NCBI RefSeq assembly: GCF_038443385.1
Contig: NZ_CP151726.1
Location: 1,488,001-1,552,000, forward strand
Origin: Stieleria varia
GTDB taxonomy: Bacteria > Planctomycetota > Planctomycetia > Pirellulales > Pirellulaceae
Length of the DNA: 64,000 nt
Reading direction: 5' to 3'
Shown: positions 34,337 to 43,172 of the stretch, piece after piece
Numbering within the stretch: position 1 is the stretch's first letter
Layout: every line of letters begins with the position of its first letter
Notes under the pieces: model-generated
Told to the model about the DNA's origin: nothing
The model's input: only the letters and a program-made list of their open reading frames with translations
Databases searched by the model: none
Made by a program: the position numbers and the translations under genes

Positions 34337-37225
34337 TTAGTCAGCGAGAAAAAACACGGGACGTCCGGGGACAAGGTTACTGCGAGCGGGCTCCAGTTTT
34401 GCATCTCCTTGCTCCAGTCGACCGATTCTCACGAAATCCGTCTTGGACGCGTCCGCGGGGGATTCCACCGCGATCAACAGGTCTCCGTCGGAGCCGGGCA
34501 ACTGGTCGCGTGCCAGCAGCCTGACCGGACCGTCAGGCACACGGACCAACATACCGATCCACTGATACGGGTTCTCCGCGAATGAGAGCAGTGATTTCCA
34601 ACGCTCTTCGCTGCCCGCGTAGACGCTCATCAATTCGGAACTGGCCAAGCCGCGGACGTCTGCGGACAAGCTGGAATCCGGTGGTCGCGCGGCAAACCAA
34701 TTGTCGCGTTTTGAACGACGCAATTTCAATTCGTCTCTCGTTCCACGCGTCGCCTCTTCCAGGACTTCGCTTCCCGCTGCCGCTTCATCAATCAGCATCG
34801 ACACCAGGACTTCTTTGACCAGTCCATCGAGCTTGTCGCGTTTGACGACATTGGCGATGAGGGTCACGAACGTTTTTTCCCAGTCTTGCAAAAACTCGAC
34901 ACGCAGTTCTTTTCCTTGCTGCTCCAGCCAACGCATGGTTGCCTGCGGTTCGTCGGTGACGGAAAAGGTTCCTTCGAAAGATCGGTTTCGAACCGCCCCC
35001 AAAACGCTGTCGACCACGGGAAAACCGACTCGTCCGGATGCAGTGAGTCGATCGCGGTTTTCAGAGATAAATGTTGAGTTGACGAAGTATCGTTGCTCCA
35101 CATTTCCATTGAGCGGCTCACTCACACGCAGTTCGATCAGATCGCTCAACGTGTGTTTTTTCAGCCGATCAAACATGGAATCCAACAGCGCATCCCGACC
35201 CGATGCCTCCTGGAGTTGTTCTTTTTCAGCGGACATCCTCAGCAAGATGGGGTTCTTGTTGACCTTCGTTGCCAGCGACTTTTGCTTGGAGAGCAAATCC
35301 CGAGCTTCGGCCGGAGACACTCCATTGCTCACGGCGCTCTTGATTTCTTGCAGCCATTGATTGGTCAATGCCACGGCGTCCCAGTGAGCCGATTCCTGCA
35401 GGGAATCCTTCAGCTCTTGCGGCAAACCGATTTCGGTCGCTTTGTTGGAGATCGCCTCCAACGCATCTCGATACTCTTCCAGTGTTCGCGATGTCGCGAA
35501 CTGTTTTGAGTCGCGTTGGTATTCGTCGGACTGGCCCATTTGCTGCTGAATGTTTCGCAGCGTGGCAGAGGTTTGGGCCTTCAACTCCTGGTATTTTTTG
35601 TCGAATTCTGGCGTGGCTCCGGCATATTTCTTGGGCAGCGTTTGCAGTCGACTGTAGAGGCCCTCCACCGATTGGCGGGTCGCCTCGTCGGCAGGGCGAT
35701 TGGTGAAAGCGACCAACTCCGATTGATAGGCGTTCAATTCTTTCATCGCCTGTTCGGTGATCTTGCTGGCCGACGTTTGATTGAATTGGTTCTTGCGTTG
35801 CATCATTTTTTCGACGGCCGCCAATTCGTCATCGGTCAGAGCGATTTTCTCTGCGCGACGCAGCAAGTCGCCATCGATGAGCGCCGGATCTTCCGCGTCG
35901 GCTTGCTCCAGGAATTTTCGAAACTGGGCCGCGCGTTCTTTCTCGACATTCATCGCCCCTTCGACTTTGAGGTACAACGATTCGATCGTCGGATCGGCCG
36001 CCAAGTCGGCATTGGGCTTGATCTGCCTTTCGTAAAACGACTGGGCTTGCTGCCAGTTTTCGTCCAGGACGAGGCTTTGGAGTTGGCTTTGCGCGGTCTC
36101 GAGCCGTTCCTGTTGCTTGCCGGACGACATCAGTGTCACCACGGCAACCACGATGGCCAGCACCGCTGCTCCGGCTCCGCCAAAAATCAGGCCTGACTTG
36201 AGTTTCTTTTTCGATTGGTCGGACTGGATCAGCTTGCGGTATTGCTCAGAGACGTCCTCGGGCATGGGCTCGTCGAACTGTGTAGCCTTTTCATGGGCGG
36301 CACGTATTTCATTCAGCGATGCTGCCGAGTTCATCAAGGTTTGCAGATGCGCGATCGCGGAGGTTCGCTGACTTGACACCGCGGCCTTGCGTCCCATTTC
36401 GTTGAGCCAAGCAATGATGGGCTTGACCCTGCGTTCCAGTTCGAAAGCGACGGGTTGCTTCAGCTCTTTGGTACGTGATTGCCACAGCGAGACCAGCTTT
36501 CGCGTTTGCGCTTCATCAGCCGATTCGAAAGCGGACTGCATCTTGGCGACGATTTTCTTTAGCTCGTTTTCCCTGACTTGCTGATAATGTCCTTCGGCGA
36601 CAAAACTTGCTTGTTCGACCAAACGTGCCGGGGGAGTGCTGATCCATTTTTGTCCGGTCAGTTCGGTGTGCAACGCACAGACGGTGCGGATGTCTTCGGA
36701 CGCGATGGCCTGATCGAGTTCTTGATCGATTTCGCGTAGACGGTCTTTCTCCCAATCTTCGATGTCCTCCGCCCAGACTGGATTAGCGGCATCGCGTCGA
36801 CCGATCTGCCGCAGCACCTTGAGCCGTCCGGCCAACGGTGCCTTTGCGATGGCGAGTTGTCGATGCCGTTTCATCAGTGCATCCAACGGCAAGCTCTCGA
36901 CGATGGCTTCGTTGATCTGACTGACGGAATCTTCGTTGAGAGTCGTGGGAATGGGGATTCCCATGAACTGCAGGATCTCGTGCCACTCGTCGACTTCGGG
37001 GAACTCCAGTTCCGCAGCCGCTTGCATCGCGTTGGGGACTCGGCTGATCGACTGGATGGCTTCGCTTCGCAAGCCTTTTCGCAGCAGATCCACTGCTTCG
37101 TCCAATCGCTTGTTCACCTTCTCGACTTCAAGGCCGAATTTTTCAGCGAGCGGTCTCATCTCGTCTTCGGAGATGCCGAACTTTTTTTCCAGCGCGCGAC
37201 GGATTAAATCAACGGTACTAGGCAT
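34337..37225 (-). CDS. Large coiled-coil membrane protein of the GTPase cluster
   Basis: 962 residues, not recognised as a named family. The N-terminal about 330 residues are helical and presumably cytoplasmic. A membrane helix lies at about 345-368 (LIFGGAGAAVLAIVVAVVTL). A long stretch of charged coiled coil follows (about 375-700). The C-terminal about 250 residues are mixed alpha/beta and end in PGRPVFFLAD. It has no nucleotide or metal motif. It starts 8 bases after the stop of the GAP1-N2-like gene, so the two are co-translated. A structural or tethering role is inferred from its architecture. Confidence 0.8.
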   Translation of the reverse strand: MPSTVDLIRRALEKKFGISEDEMRPLAEKFGLEVEKVNKRLDEAVDLLRKGLRSEAIQSISRVPNAMQAAAELEFPEVDEWHEILQFMGIPIPTTLNEDSVSQINEAIVESLPLDALMKRHRQLAIAKAPLAGRLKVLRQIGRRDAANPVWAEDIEDWEKDRLREIDQELDQAIASEDIRTVCALHTELTGQKWISTPPARLVEQASFVAEGHYQQVRENELKKIVAKMQSAFESADEAQTRKLVSLWQSRTKELKQPVAFELERRVKPIIAWLNEMGRKAAVSSQRTSAIAHLQTLMNSAASLNEIRAAHEKATQFDEPMPEDVSEQYRKLIQSDQSKKKLKSGLIFGGAGAAVLAIVVAVVTLMSSGKQQERLETAQSQLQSLVLDENWQQAQSFYERQIKPNADLAADPTIESLYLKVEGAMNVEKERAAQFRKFLEQADAEDPALIDGDLLRRAEKIALTDDELAAVEKMMQRKNQFNQTSASKITEQAMKELNAYQSELVAFTNRPADEATRQSVEGLYSRLQTLPKKYAGATPEFDKKYQELKAQTSATLRNIQQQMGQSDEYQRDSKQFATSRTLEEYRDALEAISNKATEIGLPQELKDSLQESAHWDAVALTNQWLQEIKSAVSNGVSPAEARDLLSKQKSLATKVNKNPILLRMSAEKEQLQEASGRDALLDSMFDRLKKHTLSDLIELRVSEPLNGNVEQRYFVNSTFISENRDRLTASGRVGFPVVDSVLGAVRNRSFEGTFSVTDEPQATMRWLEQQGKELRVEFLQDWEKTFVTLIANVVKRDKLDGLVKEVLVSMLIDEAAAGSEVLEEATRGTRDELKLRRSKRDNWFAARPPDSSLSADVRGLASSELMSVYAGSEERWKSLLSFAENPYQWIGMLVRVPDGPVRLLARDQLPGSDGDLLIAVESPADASKTDFVRIGRLEQGDAKLEPARSNLVPGRPVFFLAD

Positions 37226-37233
37226 GATGGACG

Positions 37234-39369
37234 TTACCAGGAAACGATCAAACGAATATCTAACGCCGCCGTCAGCTTTTGATCGGCGTCATAAAAAAAC
37301 ATATCGGGGACGTGAAGCCGTTGCCCCTTTTGTAGTGTCTCGAGCGAGATGCGAAATGATTCATAGGACTGTGCGATCTCATCCAGTGATGCTTTGATCG
37401 CCAGCAAGGCTGCACGCTGTGTGTCGTCCCATGTGCTAGGCCCTCCTTTTCCAGAGATCAATTCGATCTCGGAATGCAGTTCCGTCGCATACTGCCACAG
37501 TGTCGGTGAGTTATCGATCGGCATCACGCCGCGGATCAACTCGGATTCGTTGACCGGAATCCGCTTGACGAATCGGGTCACTCGTTGACGCGTGGTGGTG
37601 GGCAAGAAAGATTCTTTGTCCGCGATTTGATCGGTCTGATAACGCAAGTCGTGGATGGCTTGTGCCATGGAATTCATCGCTGCAACGTGATCAGCGAAGA
37701 CAGACTGCTTGCGTGATGGATCGATTGAAATGGACAGTATCAATTCACGCGATGTTTCATCAATGAAGCTCAACAGCTCGGCACCGGAAAATGACGGCAG
37801 GTCATCGACTCGCCGCACGACCGCTTTGCGGGGGGAGATCGAAAGATCAGTATCCGGGATCTCAATCTGCTCGGCTGCCAACAAGGGATTGGGGTTTTCT
37901 CGCCATCCCACTGCGGCAGGCATCTTCGTCAACTGTGCAGAGATGGAACCGATGGCATTCAAGTGGTCAAAGATCGGTTTCGTCCCAGCGTCCACTGCCT
38001 CAATGGCATCCCGCAGTTGCCGTGGGTTGTAGCGTAAGACCATGGTGATCGGTCGAGGCTCGCTGGCAACAACGGTCTCCTGGCCGTTGAACTCGGATGA
38101 CATGGCGTCGTCGTCGGTATTCGACATTGATGCCCCGTTGGTATCGTCGCTGGCCGGTTGGTTTCCGGCCAGGTGAGCATCGGCAGCGTTGGTGTCCGCG
38201 TCAGCATCGCCAGGATTTCCGTCGAGCCTCGACGGCAGCGCCGCTGATGGAATGCTTTGTTTGGGCCCCGAGATCCGTTCAGCGATCAACCATGTCGAAA
38301 CTCCCACGATAGCCAGAAACAGCATGGCAAGCACCGGCAGCAAGATATGCTTTTTGGATGGATTGGCCGCCGATGGCAGCGTCGGCGGTTGCAGCGGTGG
38401 GGGCTGAAGGTCGGAGGATTGCCGATTTTCGTGTGACGGATTCCATCCCTGTGGAGGCAAGAAGTCTGGTTCTTGGCTTAGGTCAATTTCGGTGACCAAC
38501 TGTTTTGGCTGGTGGGCTTCGTCGTCGGTAGCTTCTGTTTGATGCGTCGGCTCGGGTAGCTGCATCGGCGGAGGCGCGATCCCACGTGCCTGTTGCGTCA
38601 GCTCATTTTCGGTAGGCAGCGACATCGGTTTGGTCATGTCGATGACGTTCGATTTCACCGAGGCAAAACGTGCTTCCTCGGTTCCCTCCAGCACGCATCT
38701 CAATTTGCAATCCACGTCCGGGGGGACGTTGGTCGCATAGGTGCTAAACGTTGCCGTCCAGCGTTGGTCGACGGGCAACAGCGAGATCGCCTCATTGATC
38801 AAAGGCAAAATCAGACTTTGTTGATCGTTACGATAGATCAGCCATGTCGGTGGACGGTGAGACGGCATCAAGATATCGGCGACGACGGCTCCCCACCCGG
38901 CGTCTCCGGCCACGCTCTGCCAAGCATTACAGAGTCCCGGTTCTAAGTTTTCTGATGGAATCACCGGGCCTCGTTCGGGAGTCTCGCATTGCCCGGACCA
39001 GCTTGTTCGCATCACGGTAGGTTGCATCATCACCCAAGCGGGCCCGGCCGCGACCTGTTCGGCAGGATCGGGAACGACGTGGTGAGCGATCTTGTTGGTT
39101 CGGCCGGTGTAGTCCGAGCCGTACGCGGTGATGCGAGAAAGCACCGAAAGCGTTTTTCCAGCGACGACAATACGATAGTGGGAGTAAGCGATGGGATTTT
39201 GGCTGGCGAGTGGATTCTCCGGTGGATAGAGCTGGCGGTACCCTGAAAGCGACTCCAGCCGTGAAGCAATGTTGATTGGGGTCCGCGCAGTGGACAACAC
39301 TGTGCAGAAACCACGACTGCCCTGCTTCAGGCCTTTGGGTGCGGATGTGTAGAGCAGCTCAATACTCAT
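37234..39369 (-). CDS. GAP1-N2-like GTPase-associated membrane protein
   Basis: 711 residues from the ATG at 39369. The N-terminus (MSIELLYTSAPKGLKQGSRG, then FCTVLSTARTP and ESLSGYRQLYPP, KIAHHVV) has the pattern of the GAP1 N-terminal domain type 2, as I recall it, which occurs with bacterial TRAFAC-type GTPases. The middle has a proline-rich segment (SSDLQPPPLQPPTLPS) directly before a membrane helix at about 342-365. The C-terminal about 330 residues are an unassigned helical region, presumably outside the cytoplasm. It is 19 bases after the GTPase gene and 8 before the coiled-coil gene. The domain call rests on pattern memory, not a search. Confidence 0.78.
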   Translation of the reverse strand: MSIELLYTSAPKGLKQGSRGFCTVLSTARTPINIASRLESLSGYRQLYPPENPLASQNPIAYSHYRIVVAGKTLSVLSRITAYGSDYTGRTNKIAHHVVPDPAEQVAAGPAWVMMQPTVMRTSWSGQCETPERGPVIPSENLEPGLCNAWQSVAGDAGWGAVVADILMPSHRPPTWLIYRNDQQSLILPLINEAISLLPVDQRWTATFSTYATNVPPDVDCKLRCVLEGTEEARFASVKSNVIDMTKPMSLPTENELTQQARGIAPPPMQLPEPTHQTEATDDEAHQPKQLVTEIDLSQEPDFLPPQGWNPSHENRQSSDLQPPPLQPPTLPSAANPSKKHILLPVLAMLFLAIVGVSTWLIAERISGPKQSIPSAALPSRLDGNPGDADADTNAADAHLAGNQPASDDTNGASMSNTDDDAMSSEFNGQETVVASEPRPITMVLRYNPRQLRDAIEAVDAGTKPIFDHLNAIGSISAQLTKMPAAVGWRENPNPLLAAEQIEIPDTDLSISPRKAVVRRVDDLPSFSGAELLSFIDETSRELILSISIDPSRKQSVFADHVAAMNSMAQAIHDLRYQTDQIADKESFLPTTTRQRVTRFVKRIPVNESELIRGVMPIDNSPTLWQYATELHSEIELISGKGGPSTWDDTQRAALLAIKASLDEIAQSYESFRISLETLQKGQRLHVPDMFFYDADQKLTAALDIRLIVSW

Positions 39370-39388
39370 GGGCAACGGGAGTCACACC

Positions 39389-40675
39389 TCATGAATTAGG
39401 TGGCCGGGTTTCAGCTGCACTGATCAAACTGCCTGCCCAGTTCGCAAGCGCCATCATCATGGGGACTTCTACCCAATAGGGTGCCATGTCGCGAGGACGA
39501 ATTCCCAACGCTCCACTCTCGGGATCCAACTCAGGTGATTTGCCCGTGGCGCTGACCGGGATGAACGTGATGTTGGTGGAAAAGCCCTGCGCCGCTGCCA
39601 CAACCTCAGGGCAGATTTCAGAGAGCATTTCGCCGACCGCATCCGACGTGGTCAGGATTCGTTGTCGATCCAGCAAGCAGAGAGGCGATCCGGGCACCTT
39701 GACGTAAGGATCGTCGTGAGAGAGTCCGGGCAGCAACGATTCCCACGCGTCCCACTTGGTGACGATGATGACAAGTGGTCGGTCTTGTATCTCATCATCA
39801 CGCAGTCCCGCGTGACGTCGAACACGCTGGATCGCCTCAAGCAGAATCGTGTCCTGTCGGACACTGGTTTCGCGATGGAGCCGCGATGCCCGACGGACCA
39901 TCTGTGGGTCGTCCGTCCGTCCTTCGCAAGCCTGCCGGAATCGAGGGTCCTGGGTCGGGTCAAAACAAAAGAAAAGACATTTCGAGTAGGCCAAGTGACG
40001 CGTCACGGGACTCATCGTGGTGTCGGCGCCAGGAAAGAAGCTTTCGCCGGCGTTGTCGTACAGACACACCACGCGTGACGCGGTTTGATGGCGTCCAAAA
40101 TTGGGGTGTGATGCCAGGGGCTGCAAATTGAACATGAACGGTCGCGGTAAAGTCACCGTGTGCTTGCCCATGTCGACGGTATCGTACAAGTCGCCTTGTT
40201 CCTCCGTCTTGGCGATCGCGACCGGAGTGTCCGGATCGGGGTTCATGAAGTGCAGTTCTTCGTATTCATGAATCCGGCCATTGATCTCGGCGTCCGCGTC
40301 GTTGAGCGATACCCCGAATTTGCGAGGCAGGATCTGACGCAACTGCCAGGTCATCGATGCGAGAAAATAGCTCTTACCGCATGCCGGGGCACCAAGAATC
40401 GAAAACATCAAGCTGGGAACTTGATACAACGTTCGTGGAACGGGCAGGTGGCAACGCGGACAGGCCATGCGGGTCGCCGGCTCGCCCATTTCGTCGATCG
40501 CATCCCCACGAGCCGTGAAACGACTTGGCAAGAATCGCTTGGCATGGTCAAACCCCAACTTGGGGTCACCGACCAAATCCGGATGCTCCGATATCCAGAC
40601 CGTCTCCTCAGGGGCGAACGGATGCCAACAATGCGGACATAGCACTTTTGAAAGGAGGGTGAGCGACGCTGACAT
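39389..40675 (-). CDS. Zinc-ribbon TRAFAC-type GTPase (double-GTPase-like)
   Basis: 428 residues. Two CxxC pairs at 13/16 and 72/75 (CPHCWHPF, CPRCHLPV) form a likely zinc ribbon. The P-loop GAPACGKS lies at 95-102, the switch II-like LYDNAGESF at 205-213 and the base-specificity TKWD at 306-309. Together they describe a small-GTPase-like domain without membrane helices. First gene of the minus-strand cluster, with AAGG just before the ATG. Such GTPases occur with GAP1-type partners in predicted conflict or signalling systems. The partner genes here are mostly membrane anchored, so the GTPase may signal to or recruit a membrane complex. Confidence 0.88.
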   Translation of the reverse strand: MSASLTLLSKVLCPHCWHPFAPEETVWISEHPDLVGDPKLGFDHAKRFLPSRFTARGDAIDEMGEPATRMACPRCHLPVPRTLYQVPSLMFSILGAPACGKSYFLASMTWQLRQILPRKFGVSLNDADAEINGRIHEYEELHFMNPDPDTPVAIAKTEEQGDLYDTVDMGKHTVTLPRPFMFNLQPLASHPNFGRHQTASRVVCLYDNAGESFFPGADTTMSPVTRHLAYSKCLFFCFDPTQDPRFRQACEGRTDDPQMVRRASRLHRETSVRQDTILLEAIQRVRRHAGLRDDEIQDRPLVIIVTKWDAWESLLPGLSHDDPYVKVPGSPLCLLDRQRILTTSDAVGEMLSEICPEVVAAAQGFSTNITFIPVSATGKSPELDPESGALGIRPRDMAPYWVEVPMMMALANWAGSLISAAETRPPNS

Positions 40676-40842
40676 GCCTTATCCAAGAATGGCTCAAAAA
40701 CAACACAAAAGCTCCTTGGGGGGGAACTCGCCCCATTGTATCAAGGCTGCACAAGCCTTCACCACTCGAATAGACGAATAATCTGGTCGAGAAAAGCATC
40801 CGATATCTCGTTTTTTACACTCTACAGAAAGGAACGTCGCCC

Positions 40843-41829
40843 TTGTTGGTTGATCCACAATCCGATCGCGTCAATCGTCGCTGGGCTTTGGGGATTTGTG
40901 CTCTTTGCGCAGCCTTGATCGCTTGCCTCGCGTTGATTCGGCCGATCTTTCTGATTGGCTTGCCGATCGTGCTGGGCATGTATTTCCTGCTGCGACGACG
41001 CTCGACACGACGACTACGAGTGATTCGGGGTGCATTTCCCGAGGCCTGGGAAGCGACGTTGCTGAGCGATGTGGCTTTCTTTCGTGCGTTGGACGAACCC
41101 CAACGCGAACGGTTCCGAAATCTTGTCAAAGTCTTTTTGGACGAAGTTCGGATCACCGGAATCCGCACCACCGTCGACGACCGTACCCGAGTCCTGGTCG
41201 CTGCCAGCGCGGTGATCCCGATTCTGGGATTCGACGACTGGGAGTACAATGGTCTCGGCGAAGTCCTGATTTATCCGGACGGTTTTGATGAGCAGTACCA
41301 GAATGCTTCGGGCGATCGGCACATCTTGGGCATGGTGGGGACAGGTCACCTCAGCGGCGTCATGATCTTGTCACAACCGGACCTGATCTCCGGTTTTGCT
41401 AATCCAGAGGACAAACGCAATGTCGGCATCCACGAGTTTGCTCATCTGGTCGACAAAGCCGACGGCAGCGTGGACGGATTGCCGATCGGCATCGATCAAC
41501 CCACCGCTGCACCTTGGGTTCAATGGGTCGGTGAAGAACTCAAGAGCACAAGTCGGGGGCGTCACCACATCGATGACTACGCCTACACCAACGAAGCAGA
41601 GTACTTTGCGGTCCTGACGGAGTACTTTTTCGAAGCGCCCGAGGTATTGGCGAAGAAGAATCCTCAGCTCTATCAGATGATGCAATCGATGTACCGCCAA
41701 AACACCAAGTCGCTGTTGAGCGGAATCATTCACCGTCCACGACGGGTCGGTCGAAATTCGCCTTGCCCCTGTGGCAGCGGAGACAAGTTCAAACATTGCT
41801 GCTTGCGGAAGTCAAGGCAAGGTGCGTGA
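40843..41829 (+). CDS. Membrane-anchored M90 (MtfA-like) metallopeptidase with SEC-C zinc motif
   Basis: 328 residues from a TTG start with AGGAACG upstream. Two hydrophobic helices (about 13-50) precede the peptidase domain. The zinc site is HEFAHLVDKADG, with NEAEYFAVLTEYFF further on. The last 25 residues are a SEC-C motif (GRNSPCPCGSGDKFKHCC), which binds zinc and often occurs on proteins contacting ribosomes or SecA-like partners. MtfA in E. coli is a soluble peptidase linked to glucose PTS control. The membrane anchor and SEC-C tail make this a variant. It is divergent from the GTPase cluster, so the two share an upstream region. Confidence 0.9.
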   Translation: MLVDPQSDRVNRRWALGICALCAALIACLALIRPIFLIGLPIVLGMYFLLRRRSTRRLRVIRGAFPEAWEATLLSDVAFFRALDEPQRERFRNLVKVFLDEVRITGIRTTVDDRTRVLVAASAVIPILGFDDWEYNGLGEVLIYPDGFDEQYQNASGDRHILGMVGTGHLSGVMILSQPDLISGFANPEDKRNVGIHEFAHLVDKADGSVDGLPIGIDQPTAAPWVQWVGEELKSTSRGRHHIDDYAYTNEAEYFAVLTEYFFEAPEVLAKKNPQLYQMMQSMYRQNTKSLLSGIIHRPRRVGRNSPCPCGSGDKFKHCCLRKSRQGA

Positions 41830-41964
41830 GTGCCGGACGCTCTCTATCGCGTGACGGCTGATATGCGTAAACCGTTTTCTTGCCATTCCGCGCAAGCCAA
41901 ACTCACACGGTCATCCAGCGCGCACGGTCCCCCTCCCTCGCATTCGCCTGGACGGCTCTGCTCG

Positions 41965-41991
41965 ACCTCCCCCAAGTTTTTTGGGGGAGGT
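41965..41991. terminator. Perfect 11-bp stem-loop after the M90 gene
   Basis: The arms ACCTCCCCCAA and TTGGGGGAGGT are separated by GTTTT. No T run follows. It may work as a terminator or be a REP-like unit. A dispersed REP fragment (GCCGGACGCTCTCTATCGCG) starts right after the M90 stop at 41832. Confidence 0.5.
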
Positions 41992-42061
41992 GACAGGTGC
42001 GACAAGAAAAGTGGATCGAATGACAGGGTCAACTCCAACCTACTGACAGTCCAGGACTATC

Positions 42062-43144
42062 GTGAATGACACCTTTTTTTCCGATTCGTATTCAACCGCG
42101 CGAAAGCGATTTCGTGAAGCTGCGTCGGACGCCGGCGCGGCGTTGCATTGCTACCCGATGGAAGCGTCTTCTGGCGAAGAATGGTCGATGGACGTCGCCG
42201 TCCTGGGTGACTCGCATTTGCCGACGGTTGTGACGTCGTCAGGCGTCCATGGCGTAGAAGGATTCGTTGGCTCCGCTGTCCAACTCGCTTTGCTCGGTCA
42301 ATTGAAGTCTAGCGCGGGCAGGGCAAAGGTCCGTCATGTTTTTATCCATGCGGTGAATCCATTTGGGTTCGCAAAGCTCCGTCGTTTCAACGAAGACAAC
42401 GTCGATTTGAATCGAAATTTTCTGAACAACGCGTCGGACTACCAAGGAGCACCCGATGGATATGTCCGCCTGAATGAATTTCTCAATCCCGAGTCACCTC
42501 CGTCTCGCATGGAACCGTTTCATCTACGTGCCGCTGGCAAGATTTGGCGACATGGGATGCAGACGCTCAAGGAAGCGATTGCCGGCGGACAGTACGAGTA
42601 CCCACGCGGTATCTTTTTTGGTGGCAGCGAACCGAGCTGGTCCATGCGTACCATTTCGCAACATTGCGAACAATGGATCAGTGACTCGCAAAGGATCATT
42701 CATCTCGATTTCCACACCGGGTTGGGAAAGCACGGAGAGTACAAGCTGCTCGTTGGCCCGGAAGCGTCGGCTGACCACGATGGTTGGTATGAATCCACGT
42801 TCGGGGCCACCGCCGTGGAGTTGTCCGACCGCACCAATCCAACGGCCTACGTCGCATCCGGGACCTTGGAGCAATGGATGCAGAGTCGTTTCAGGCATCG
42901 TGAGTATCGATCCACGACCGTCGAGTTTGGAACGCACAATGTGATCCGGGTTCTTGCTGCTTTGCGAGCTGAGAACCGTGCCCATCATCACGGGATCGTC
43001 GACAGCCCGAGCTACCACAGAGCCAAACAAGAACTGTTGGAATGCTTTTGCCCTCGCGCCCCCTCGTGGCGTGAATGTGTCGTCAAATCGTCACTCGCCA
43101 TCATCGACCAAGCAACACTGGGTATACTGCGTCCCACTGGATAG
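42062..43144 (+). CDS. DUF2817 (M14-like) metallopeptidase
   Basis: 360 residues from a GTG. The M14-type zinc site is visible: SGVHGVEGFVGSAVQ (His and Glu ligands), VNPFGFAKLRRFNEDNVDLNRNFL, and a later LDFHTGLGKHG carrying the third ligand His; TTVEFGTH may hold the catalytic Glu. The length fits the family, which includes aminoacylase or carboxypeptidase-like enzymes. No signal peptide, so cytoplasmic. The alpha/beta hydrolase gene follows 28 bases downstream and is probably co-transcribed. Confidence 0.88.
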   Translation: MNDTFFSDSYSTARKRFREAASDAGAALHCYPMEASSGEEWSMDVAVLGDSHLPTVVTSSGVHGVEGFVGSAVQLALLGQLKSSAGRAKVRHVFIHAVNPFGFAKLRRFNEDNVDLNRNFLNNASDYQGAPDGYVRLNEFLNPESPPSRMEPFHLRAAGKIWRHGMQTLKEAIAGGQYEYPRGIFFGGSEPSWSMRTISQHCEQWISDSQRIIHLDFHTGLGKHGEYKLLVGPEASADHDGWYESTFGATAVELSDRTNPTAYVASGTLEQWMQSRFRHREYRSTTVEFGTHNVIRVLAALRAENRAHHHGIVDSPSYHRAKQELLECFCPRAPSWRECVVKSSLAIIDQATLGILRPTG

Positions 43145-43172
43145 ATTCCCCTCATCAATCAATCAATTGAAC

